DNA of 64,000 bases from Ectobius pallidus (taxonomy: Eukaryota; Arthropoda; Insecta; Blattodea; Ectobiidae), in the NCBI GenBank assembly GCA_964059195.1, contig CAXKWD010000002.1, positions 164,864,559 through 164,928,558 of the forward strand, in the 5' to 3' direction. The translations under genes and the position numbers were made by a program. Below the pieces are notes generated by a model. It saw nothing but the letters and a program-made list of their open reading frames with translations, searched no databases and was not told where the DNA came from. Shown here piece after piece: positions 35,469 to 46,043 of this stretch; the first letter of the stretch is position 1, and every line of letters begins with the position of its first letter.

Positions 35469-37274
35469 CTAGTGAGAACACTGAGGGCGGGCACAATCGT
35501 TCACAAGTTTGTCAAAATCAATTCTTGTCGAGGTGGTGGCCACTTTAAGCAAATCTTGAAGATGGTTGTCTGTAAGTCTGTTACGGTGAGTTGATTTTAT
35601 AAATTTCATCGAGGAAAAAGTGCTCTCACAAATGTAGGTGCTTCCAAACATTGAAACAATTTTTTTACCAAAATCACGTAGTTTGGGATATTTGTCCTCA
35701 GGCAGCCTACTCCAGAATTCAACACCAGTTTCTGGTCTTTTCTGGAAAACTTGGTCACTTTGCAAATCACAGAGCTCCAACTGTAGGTCGTCATCTTGCT
35801 GGGAAATGTCACATGTCATGGGATTGTTGAATAAGAAGAGATGTGGTCGCAGTTCATTAAAATCCAAAAATCGTTCATTGAATGACTCCAAAAGCATATT
35901 CAATTTCGGTATGCAAAAACTGAAATCACTGGTTGGAATTTCTTCCATAATTTCTTTGCACGATGGGAAATGTACTAGATTAGCTTTTTCTAGGCTTGAT
36001 ATGAAAACCTTAAGTTTATTTACAAATCCATCTAAGTGTCCAACTAACTGAGGTACTGTTTGATTTCGACCTTGCAATTTCAAGTTAAGTTCATTCATGT
36101 GGTGACTTATGTCGGTTAAGAAAGCCATATTGCATAAAAACTTAGAATCTAGTAGTTTTTCTTGAACTTCTTTGGAGATAGGCGTATTTATATGTGCATT
36201 GAGAAACTCAGCTACCTCTTTTCTTAAAGCGAAGAATCGTTTTAAGCAGTTCCCTTTACTTAGCCAGCGTACTTCTGTGAAGAGTGTCAAGTCTCCATAC
36301 TCTGCTTCGAGTTCTGTTAGAAAAGCCATGAACTTTCTATGAGTCAATGACCTATTTCCTCCTTTGATCATGTTGACACATTTCATAACTGTTTTCATTG
36401 TGTCTTCCATTTCCAGCATTTTCCCACAAAGAGCTTCCTGGTGTATAATACAGTGAAATGATGGACAGCTGATACCAGCCTTTCTTAACAAGCCCACTAG
36501 GCCTAGTTGAGAGCCAACCATAGCTTTGGCCCCATCTGTTACAATTGCTGACAACTTTTTTGTTCCTTCACAGCTGTTGAGGGCTTTCATAAGTGCATCA
36601 AAAATGTGTTGACCTTTAGTATGACCATGCAGTGACTCTAGAGCCAGTAATTCTTCATTTATCATGAAATTATTGTCTACTGTTCTGATGAAAATTAACA
36701 GTTGAGCAGTGTCTGTTAAATCAGTGGACTCATCCAAGGCTAGAGAAAAGTAGGAAGACTCAGAAACAATATTACTTATTACACTGGAAACATGTTTACT
36801 TATTTCTTCAATTCTTCTAGTGACAGTCTGTTTTGAAAGTGAGACGTTTTTAAACTCATTACTAAATTTTTCTTCACCAAAAGCTTGAGCCACTTCTATA
36901 CAGCATTTCTTTACAAACTCACCATCAGTGAAGGGTTTTTTGGCTTTAGCTATCTCTGCACTTACAATATAAGAAGCTAAGAGTGCATTTTTTTGCAAAG
37001 TTGTGGATTTATTAAATAGGTTTTTTTGAGCACTAACCTTTTTCTTCAAGTCAGATACAATAGTAAGCCTAGCTTGTCCAGTGTAATCTTTGTACTTAGC
37101 TGCATGGTGCTGAGTGTAGTGCCGATTGAGGTTATATTCTTTATGGACAGACAGTACAAGCAAACACACTAAACACTGGGGTTTATTGTCCTTGTTATTT
37201 ACAAACAGATACTCGGTTTCCCACTTGTCTTGAAACACTCTGTTTTCTTCTGAAACTTTTCTTTTCTTACCCAT
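35469..37274 (-). CDS. hAT transposase, GTF2IRD2/ZBED-like clade, 601 aa
   Basis: This transposase would excise and reinsert the element. An N-terminal BED-like zinc finger has C34 and C37 with H52 and H56/H57, preceded by FQDKWETEYLFV, a context typical of GTF2IRD2, FAM200 and EPM2AIP1-type hAT proteins. The RNase H-like catalytic core has D181 in LALDESTD, D247 in VTDGAKAM, the conserved FHCIIHQEALCGK block (273-285) and EVRWLSKG near 337. E550 in CESTFSSMK is the presumed third catalytic residue, within the C-terminal hAT dimerisation region (about 520-590, ending in RLTDNHLQDLL). The D-D spacing of 66 matches the family. There is no internal stop or frameshift, and the length is normal for the clade. 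Start choice: the first ATG, MGKKRK, gives a basic start before the zinc finger. In a host annotation it could be mistaken for a GTF2IRD2-like gene. Confidence 0.94.
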   Translation of the reverse strand: MGKKRKVSEENRVFQDKWETEYLFVNNKDNKPQCLVCLLVLSVHKEYNLNRHYTQHHAAKYKDYTGQARLTIVSDLKKKVSAQKNLFNKSTTLQKNALLASYIVSAEIAKAKKPFTDGEFVKKCCIEVAQAFGEEKFSNEFKNVSLSKQTVTRRIEEISKHVSSVISNIVSESSYFSLALDESTDLTDTAQLLIFIRTVDNNFMINEELLALESLHGHTKGQHIFDALMKALNSCEGTKKLSAIVTDGAKAMVGSQLGLVGLLRKAGISCPSFHCIIHQEALCGKMLEMEDTMKTVMKCVNMIKGGNRSLTHRKFMAFLTELEAEYGDLTLFTEVRWLSKGNCLKRFFALRKEVAEFLNAHINTPISKEVQEKLLDSKFLCNMAFLTDISHHMNELNLKLQGRNQTVPQLVGHLDGFVNKLKVFISSLEKANLVHFPSCKEIMEEIPTSDFSFCIPKLNMLLESFNERFLDFNELRPHLFLFNNPMTCDISQQDDDLQLELCDLQSDQVFQKRPETGVEFWSRLPEDKYPKLRDFGKKIVSMFGSTYICESTFSSMKFIKSTHRNRLTDNHLQDLLKVATTSTRIDFDKLVNDCARPQCSH

Positions 37275-37706
37275 CGTGAAATAACGTAATTAGGTTTGTA
37301 AATTAAAACTAAACACAGTGATGAAGCACCAGCAGTTTGACAGTAGCTAGCCTCGCGTGCGCACAGTCTTAGTATCTCAGAGTCACTGAGTGTTTTGTTT
37401 GGTTCCGAACGCGCAGTTGCCAAACCGTGCAGTCAGTCTTTTCGGAAAGCGTAGTTGCCACACCGTGCGACATCAAACTGGCGTGTTTGCCTTATAGGCC
37501 TACTCAAAGTATACTTCCTACTGATCCTCTTAAAGTAATTAAACCTTTATTTTGCTAGTTGTTAAAAAATTTATTATCAGGTCGTAATTATATACAATTT
37601 GAACTTAACCTGGACTCTTGTAGGAAATTTTGTATTTTATATTTCTGTTAAAAAATATCTACCGTAATACTTTTAAAAAGTTGTTCGGGGGCCGCATAAA
37701 ACATAA

Positions 37707-37730
37707 CCGCGGGCCGCAAGCGGCCCGCGG
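37707..37730. repeat. GC-rich subterminal hairpin of hAT-1
   Basis: Perfect 11-bp arms, ccgcgggccgc and gcggcccgcgg, are separated by aa, placed 7 bp inside the right terminal repeat. The neighbourhood repeats ggccgc several times. Subterminal repeats commonly bind the BED finger of hAT transposases; that role here is inferred. Confidence 0.7.
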
Positions 37731-37737
37731 GCCGCCA

Positions 37738-37751
37738 GTTGGTCATCCCTG
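37738..37751. repeat. hAT-1 terminal inverted repeat, right
   Basis: gttggtcatccctg is the inverted partner of 35251-35264 with one mismatch, and is followed at once by the 8-bp duplication tcgtaaac (37752-37759). Confidence 0.92.
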
Positions 37752-37924
37752 TCGTAAACTATGGTACATTTTTAATGTTGATGTACACGCTTTTATTCGC
37801 AATGAAATGTTTTGACGTTCGTCTCTTGGGAGTTTTTATGTACTAGGCTGATAAAATGGTTTTATATCGACTTTTCTAAAATCCTTTGCGACTTTCATCT
37901 CCAAGAATAAAAAATATTGTTTTT

Positions 37925-38388
37925 ACATTAACAATATAATCTCAAAAGTGTCTTGTGTTTCCGAGGAAACATAAGCTTATATGCCAAAGGCAGTTGAAAC
38001 TGTTTTTTTTCCACTGTTATAAAATCCTGCGCTTTTATAGAATCTGCATGCCTTCCCGGGATTCTCTGCCATGCCAACTTTCGTAAGCGTCGATTTTATT
38101 TTTATTTCCGAAAGTTTCTTTTATGCCGTGAGTGTGCGGAAATGTAAAAGATGTTATTTTTGCCGATGTAACTTTTTTCGTGCGAGGCGTTTTCAACGGT
38201 TCGACAGCCGTTATCTTGTAAACTATGGTACATTTTTATTGTTGATGTACACGGTTTTATACGCAATGAAATGTTATGACGTTCGTCTCTTGGGAGTTTT
38301 TATGTACTAGGCTGATAAAATGGTTTTATTTCGACTTTTGTAAAATCCTGCGCGATTTTCATCTCCAAGAATAAAAAAAATTGTTTTT
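37925..38388. repeat. Chimeric B/F satellite monomer, second copy
   Basis: It repeats the chimera at 31713-32176 with the same switch point, as part of the duplication that straddles the hAT-1 insertion. Confidence 0.65.
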
Positions 38389-41300
38389 ACATTAACAATA
38401 TAATCTCAAAAATGTCTTGTGTTTCCGAGGAAACATAAGCTTATATGCCAAAGGCAGTTGAAACTGTTTTTTTTACACTGTTATAAAATCCTGCGCTTTT
38501 ATAGAATCTGCATGCCTTCCCGGGATTCTCTGCCATGCCAACTTTCGTAAGCGTCGATTTTATTTTTATTTCCGAAAGTTTCTTTTATGCCGTGAGTGTG
38601 CGGAATTGAAAAAGATGTTATTTTTGCCGATATGACTTTTTTCGTGCGAGGCGTTTTTAACGGTTCGAAAGCCTTTATCTCGTAAACTATGGTACATTTT
38701 TATTGTTGATGTACATGGTTATATTCGCAATGAAATGTTTTGACGTTCGTCTCTTGGGAGTTTTTATGTACTAGGCTGATAAAATGGTTTTATATCGACT
38801 TTTCTAAAATCCTTTGCGACTTTCATCTCCAAGAATAAAAAATATTGTTTTTACATTAACAATATAATCTCAAAAGTGTCTTTTGTTTCCGAGGAAACAT
38901 AAGTTTATATGCCAAAGGCAGTTGAAACTTTTTTTTTCCACTTTTATACAATCCTCCGCTTTTATAGAAGCTGCATCCCTTCCCGGGATTCTCAGCCCTG
39001 CGAACATTCGTAAGCGTCTATTTTATTTTTATTTCCGAAAGTTTTTTTATGCCGTGAGTGTGCGGAATTGAAAAAGATGTTATTTTTGCCGATATGACTT
39101 TCTTCGTGCGAGGCGTTTTCAACGGTTCGAAAGCCTTTATCTCGTAAACTATGGTACATTTTTATTGTTGATGTACATGGTTATGTTCGCAAAGAAAAGT
39201 TATGCCTTTTGTCATTTGGGAGGATTTATGTAGTACGCTGATAAAACGTTTTTATTTCGAGTTTTCAAAAATCCTGCGCGACTTTCATCTCCAAGAATAA
39301 AATATACTGTTTTTACATTAACAATATAATCTCAAAAATTTATTGCGTTTCCGAGGAAACATAAGTTTATACGCAAAAGCAGTTGAAACTGTTCTTTTTC
39401 CAATCTTATACAATCCTGCTTTTTAATAGAAGCTGCATGCCTTCCCGGGATTCTCAGCCCTACAAACTTCCGTAAGCGTCGATTTTAGTTTTATTTCCGA
39501 AAGTCTCTTTTATGCTGTGAGTATGCGGATTTGAAAAAGATGTTATTTTTACCGATATGACTTTTTTCGTGTGAGTCGTTTTCAACGGTTCGACAGCCGT
39601 TATCTCGTAAACTATGGTACATTTTTATTGTTGATGTACACGCTTTTATTCGCAATGAAATGTTTTGACGTTCGTCTCTTGGGAGTTTTTATGTACTAGG
39701 GTGATAAAATGGTTTTATTTCGACTTTTCTAAAATCCTGCGCGACTTTCATCTCCAAGAATAAAAAATATTGTTTTTACATTAACAATATAATGTCAAAA
39801 ATGTCTTGTGTTTCCGAGGATACATAAGTTTACATGCAAAAGCAGTTGAAACTGTTCTTTTTCCAATCTTATACAATCCTGCGCTTTAATAGAAGCTGCA
39901 TGCCTTCCCGGGATTCTCAGCCCTGCCAACTTCCGTTAGCGTCGATTTTATTTTTATTTCCGAAAGTTTCATTTATGCTGTGAGTATGCGGAATTATAAA
40001 CGATGTTATTTTTGCCGAAATAACTTTTTTCGTGTGAGTCGTTTTCAACTGTTCGACAGCCGTTATCTCGTAAACTATGGTACATTTTTATTGTTGATGT
40101 ACACGCTTTTATTCGCAATGAAATGTTATGACGTTCGTCTCTTGGGAGTTTTTATGTAATAGGCTGATAAAATGGTTTTATTTCGACTTTTCTAAAATCC
40201 TGCGCGATTTTCATCTCCAAGAATAAAAAATATTGTTTTTACATTAACAATATAATCTCAAAAATGTCTTGTGTTTCCGAGGAAACATAAGCTTATATGC
40301 CAAAGGCAGTTGAAACTGTTTTTTTTACACTGTTATAAAATCCTGCGCTTTTATAGAATCTGCATGCCTTCCCGGGATTCTCTGCCATGCCAACTTTCGT
40401 AAGCGTCGATTTTATTTTTATTTCCGAAAGTTTCTTTTATGCCGTGAGTGTGCGGAATTGAAAAAGATGTTATTTTTGCCGATATGACTTTTTTCGTGCG
40501 AGGCGTTTTTATCGGTTCGAAAGCCTTTATCTCGTAAACTATGGTACATTTTTATTGTTGATGTACATGGTTATATTCGCAATGAAATGTTTTGACGTTC
40601 GTCTCTTGGGAGTTTTTATGTACTAGGCTGATAAAATGGTTTTATATCGACTTTTCTAAAATCCTTTGCGACTTTCATCTCCAAGAATAAAAAATATTGT
40701 TTTTACATTAACAATATAATCTCAAAAATGTCTTGTGTTTCCGAGGAAACATAAGTTTATATGCCAAAGGCAGTTGAAACTTTTTTTTTCCACTTTTATA
40801 CAATCCTCCGCTTTTATAGAAGCTGCATCCCTTCCCGGGATTCTCAGCCCTGCCAACTTTCGTAAGCGTCTATTTTATTTTTATTTCCGAAAGTTTTTTT
40901 ATGCTGTGAGTGTGCGGAAATGTAAAAGATGTTATTTTTGCCGATGTAACTTTTTTCGTGCGAGGCGTTTTCAACGGTTCGACAGCCGTTATCTTGTAAA
41001 CTATGGTACATTTTTATTGTTGATGTACACGGTTTTATACGCAATGAAATGTTATGACGTTCGTCTCTTGGGAGTTTTTAAGTACTAGGCTGATAAAATG
41101 GTTTTATTTCGACTTTTGTAAAATCCTGCGCGATTTTCATCTCCAAGAATAAAAAAAAATGTTTTTACATTAACAATATAATCTCAAAAATGTCTTGTGT
41201 TTCCGAGGAAACAAGTTTATATGCCAAAGGCAGTTGAAACTGTTTTTTTTTACACTGTTATAAAATCCTGCGCTTTTATAGAAGCAGCATGCCTTCCCGG

Positions 41301-44300
41301 GATTCTCAGCCATGCCAACTTCCGTAAGCGTCGATTTTATTTTTATTTCCGAAAGTTTCTTTTATGCCGTGAGTGTGCGGAATTGAAAAAGATGTTATTT
41401 TTGCCGATATGACTTTTTTCGTGCGAGGCGTTTTCAACGGTTCGAAAGCCTTTATCTCGTAAACTATGGTACATTTTTATTGTTGATGTACATGGTTATA
41501 TTCGCAAAGAAAAGTTATGCCTTTTGTCATTTGGGAGGATTTATGTAGTACGCTGATAAAACGTTTTTATTTCGAGTTTTCAAAAATCCTGCGCGACTTT
41601 CATCTCCAAGAATAAAAGATACTGTTTTTACATTAACAATATAATCTCAAAAATTTATTGCGTTTCCGAGGAAACATAAGTTTATATGCAAAAGCAGTTG
41701 AAACTGTTCTTTTTCCAATCTTATACAATCCTGCTTTTTAATAGAAGCTGCATGCCTTCCCGTGATTCTCAGCCCTACAAACTTCCGTAAGCGTCGATTT
41801 TAGTTTTATTTCCGAAAGTTTCTTTCATGCTGTGAGTATGCGGATTTGAAAAGGATGTTATTTTTACCGATATGACTTTTTTCGTGTGAGTCGTTTTCAA
41901 CGGTTCGACAGCCGTTATCTCGTAAACTATGGTACATTTTTATTGTTGATGTACACGCTTTTATTCGCAATGAAATGTTTTGACGTTCGTCTCTTGGGAG
42001 TTTTTATGTACTAGGGTGATAAAATGGTTTTATTTCGACTTTTCTAAAATCCTGCGCGACTTTCATCTCCAAGAATAAAAAATATTGTTTTTACATTAAC
42101 AATATAATGTCAAAAATGTCTTGTGTTTCCGAGGATACATAAGTTTACATGCAAAAGCAGTTGAAACTGTTCTTTTTCCAATCTTATACAATCCTGCGCT
42201 TTAATAGAAGGTGCATGCCTTCCCGGGATTCTCAGCCCTGCCAACTTCCGTTAGCGTCGATTTTATTTTTATTTCCGAAAGTTTCACTTATGCTGTGAGT
42301 ATGCGGAATTATAAACGATGTTATTTTTGCCGAAATGACTTTTTTCGTGTGAGTCGTTTTCAACGGTTCGACAGCCGTTATCTCGTAAACTATGGTACAT
42401 TTTTATTGTTGATGTACACGCTTTTATTCGCAATGAAATGTTATGACGTTCGTCTCTTGGGAGTTTTTATGTAATAGGCTGATAAAATGGTTTTATTTCG
42501 ACTTTTCTAAAATCCTGCGCGATTTTCATCTCCAAGAATAAAAAATATTGTTTTTACATTAACAATATAATCTCAAAAATGTCTTGTGTTTCCGAGGAAA
42601 CATAAGCTTATATGCCAAAGGCAGTTGAAACTGTTTTTTTTACACTGTTATAAAATCCTGCCCTTTTATAGAATCTGCATGCCTTCCCGGGATTCTCTGC
42701 CATGCCAACTTTCGTAAGCGTCGATTTTATTTTTATTTCCGAAAGTTTCTTTTATGCCGTGAGTGTGCGGAATTGAAAAAGATGTTATTTTTGCCGATAT
42801 GACTTTTTTCGTGCGAGGCGTTTTTAACGGTTCGAAAGCCTTTATCTCGTAAACTATGGTACATTTTTATTGTTGATGTACATGGTTATATTCGCAATGA
42901 AATGTTTTGACGTTCGTCTCTTGGGAGTTTTTATGTACTAGGCTGATAAAATGGTTTTATTTCGACTTTTCTAAAATCCTGCGCGTTTTTCATCTCCAAG
43001 AATAAAAAATATTGTTTTTACATTAACAATATAATCTCAAAAATGTCTTATGTTTCCGAGGAAACATAAGTTTATATGGCAAAGGCAGTTGAAACTTTTT
43101 TTTTCCACTTTTATACAATCCTCCGCTTTTATAGAAGCTGCATCCCTTCCCGGGATTCTCAGCCCTGGAAACTTTCGTAAGCGTCTATTTTATTTTTATT
43201 TCCGAAAGTTTTTTTATGCTGTGAGTGTGCGGAAATGTAAAAGATGTTATTTTTGCCGATGTAACTTTTTTCGTGCGAGGCGTTTTCAACGGTTCGACAG
43301 CCGTTATCTTGTAAACTATGGTACATTTTTATTGTTGATGTACACGGTTTTATACGCAATGAAATGTTATGACGTTCGTCTCTTGGGAGTTTTTATGTAC
43401 TAGGCTGATAAAATGGTTTTATTTCGACTTTTGTAAAATCCTGCGCGATTTTCATCTCCAAGAATAAAAAAAATTGTTTTTACATTAACAATATAATCTC
43501 AAAAATGTCTTGTGTTTCCGAGGAAACAAGTTTATATGCCAAAGGCAGTTGAAACTGTTTTTTTTACACTGTTATAAAATCCTGCGCTTTAATAGAAGCT
43601 GCATGCCTTCCCGGGATTCTCAGCCATGCCAACTTCCGTAAGCGTCGATTTTATTTTTATTTCCGAAAGTTTCCTTTATGCCGTGAGTGTGCGGAATTGA
43701 AAAAGATGTTATTTTTGCCGATATGACTTTTTTCGTGCGAGGCGTTTTCAACGGTTCGAAAGCCTTTATCTCGTAAACTATGGTACATTTTTATTGTTGA
43801 TGTACATGGTTATATTCGCAAAGAAAAGTTATGCCATTTGTCATTTGGGAGGATTTATGTAGTACGCTGATAAAACGTTTTTATTTCGAGTTTTCAAAAA
43901 TCCTGCGCGACTTTCATCTCCAAGAATAAAATATACTGTTTTTACATTAACAATATAATCTCAAAAATTTATTGCGTTTCCGAGGAAACATAAGTTTATA
44001 TGCAAAAGCAGTTGAAACTGTTCTTTTTCCAATCTTATACAATCCTGCTTTTTAATAGAAGCTGCATGCCTTCCCGGGATTCTCAGCCCTACAAACTTCC
44101 GTAAGCGTCGATTTTAGTTTTATTTCCGAAAGTTTCTTTTATGCTGTGAGTATGCGGATTTGAAAAAGATGTTATTTTTACCGATATGACTTTTTTCGTG
44201 TGAGTCGTTTTCAACGGTTCGACAGCCGTTATCTCGTAAACTATGGTACATTTTTATTGTTGATGTACACGCTTTTATTCGCAATGAAATGTTTTGACGT

Positions 44301-44406
44301 TCGTCTCTTGGGAGTTTTTATGTACTAGGGTGATAAAATGGTTTTATTTCGACTTTTCTAAAATCCTGCGCGACTTTCATCTCCAAGAATAAAAAATATT
44401 GTTTTT

Positions 44407-44411
44407 ACATT
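44407..44411. repeat. Target-site duplication of solo LTR, left
   Basis: acatt is repeated at 46044-46048 directly after the LTR. It is the same sequence and the same monomer position as at both full-length BEL copies. Confidence 0.92.
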
Positions 44412-46043
44412 TGTAAGCTCGTACAGCTTAGAGCCTATTTTTATACCTTTATAGCAATTACTAGTAATGAAGTATTAATACAAATCACTAGATGGCACTG
44501 ATGCCAATTATCAGTAGCCAGAATTCTTGGCACACTTGTACCTGTTTATATATGCTTAGAAAAAGAAAACATATGTTATATTCTGTACTATAATGAACTA
44601 AAGAATAATTTTGCACATCTATTCTTGTTAATATTAGCTATTATCAGCAGAATTACTAATTAATGTCAATTAGCAATAGAAAGCTGCATTGCCGACATCG
44701 AACTGATATCGATAAGTCGAGTGCCAGCTCATTAACATTCACTTGGCGCTACAGACAGAATACAGTAGCTTACTTAAAGCCGTCCTATCGATTAGTGCCA
44801 TCGATTAGATGCAGCTTTATGAATAAATCGATTATTCACCGCACTGAAATTATTAAATTTCTCTGTAATTATACATTGCAATTAGAATGTAAATGCTCAC
44901 ATGTTAATTTTTTATGTTACAGAATAATTACAGCATGTCATTCTCTGTAAATGTACCCTAGTTCTGGATGGAAGCTACTAGACACTTCTAGAAGAGCCTT
45001 CCATGGGATTCTAGAACTCGACTCTTTGTAAGATGATTATGTGAACGCATTTTGGCCGTTAGACTTTCTCTCACTCTCTCACCGATCGTCGCTTCGTAAG
45101 GGCACAGCCCAATTTAGCAACAGACCACAAGTCTGAATATATATTAGTACAGTTTCTACACACTACTCAGCATGGAACCAGCAATGACAGCCACGACTTA
45201 ATCTACCAGGAGGTGGATATTTGAAACATCACTAGAACTGCGTGGAGCGTAGCCTGCAGCCATTGGAAGTACTCGCTACTGGCCACCGTTCAGGATGATC
45301 CACAGCAACGCAGAACTTCATCTACAATAACTGTACATCCCTTAACTTCAGTCCGGCTAAATGCAGTCACATTCTCATCAGATAGTCGCAAACCAAGTTA
45401 AGTAACTCAAACCTAACCATGTTATATTACACAAAAGCCAAGTAGGCTTAGCATCTTTGTGTCATTATAATGTAAAACTGATTGTATAATGCTAGGGAGT
45501 TTTGGCATCTTTGCAGCTCCTCTTTTTCTCTACGTGCAAGCCCAATATGCTGCCGTAGTAGTTTGAATAAACTTTAATATTACACAAAGACCAAGGATTG
45601 GTCTAGCATATTAGTGGTTTTTACAGAAGTAATTCCGCTTTCATAAAGTTAAGAAGTTTTGGCAAATATTTGCAGCTTCTCTTTTCCTACTTGCAGATAA
45701 AGTATACTGCAGTAGTATTCTGAGCCAATACAGCTCAATTATTATATTGTAACTGTTGAAACAAAAATAAAGTTATTTGAATTGTTGTTGTGGAAACAAA
45801 CCATATTATGTTATAATAATAAATCAACCTTGAAATTATCCTGAAATCTACTTAGCAAAGATAACAGATCATAATTATTGACAACTACAGCTAAGAATAA
45901 GAAGAATAAAGAAGCAATTCTCTCTCCATTCTTCCTGCTTCCTTCAAACATTCCTGCAATTCTAAACTTAAATATTTTCTGGATTATAATCCAGTGGTCC
46001 TCCGAAAATCCTATTGCAACCCTGTTAGGCACACTAGCCTACA
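44412..46043 (+). mobile_element. Solo BEL/Pao LTR (1632 bp)
   Basis: This is a single complete LTR with flanking acatt duplications and no internal region. It arises by recombination between the two LTRs of a provirus, which deletes everything between them. It carries c at 45676 and a at 45965, the 3'-LTR states, so the crossover probably lay upstream of LTR position 1265. It is flanked by a D monomer on the left and A-B-C-D-A-B-E on the right, as at copies 1 and 2. It retains the promoter, ATCGAT cluster and poly(A) signal. Confidence 0.95.

Larger units (their letters stand above)
35251..37751 (-). mobile_element. hAT DNA transposon (hAT-1), apparently autonomous, 2501 bp
   Basis: This full-length element has 14-bp terminal inverted repeats with one mismatch (cagggatggccaac at 35251-35264; gttggtcatccctg at 37738-37751), a perfect 8-bp tcgtaaac target duplication and one long uninterrupted transposase frame on the minus strand. 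The 35265-35468 segment downstream of the gene is AT-rich with no recognised gene. The 37275-37737 segment upstream of the gene holds the presumed promoter and ends in GC-rich palindromes. The element interrupts an A-type satellite monomer. Its base composition and coding content are unlike the array around it. Confidence 0.96.
37752..44411. repeat. Satellite array block 3 (about 14.4 monomers)
   Basis: The block starts inside the monomer split by hAT-1. Order: A/B(part), B/F at 37925, B' at 38389, C, D, A near 39778, B, F, G, D, A near 42096, B, F, G, D, then the solo LTR. The first 2 kb repeat the array left of the hAT (about 31.7-33.5 kb at an offset of 6212 bp), with shared private changes such as gtcttttgtttcc, tttatacgc and gtctctttta. 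No gene is visible. Confidence 0.94.

Noticed and set aside
35469..37274. Host gene of the GTF2IRD2, FAM200 or ZBED type
   Set aside because: The frame is bounded by terminal inverted repeats and an 8-bp target duplication within satellite, so it is a transposase inside its element and not a domesticated gene.
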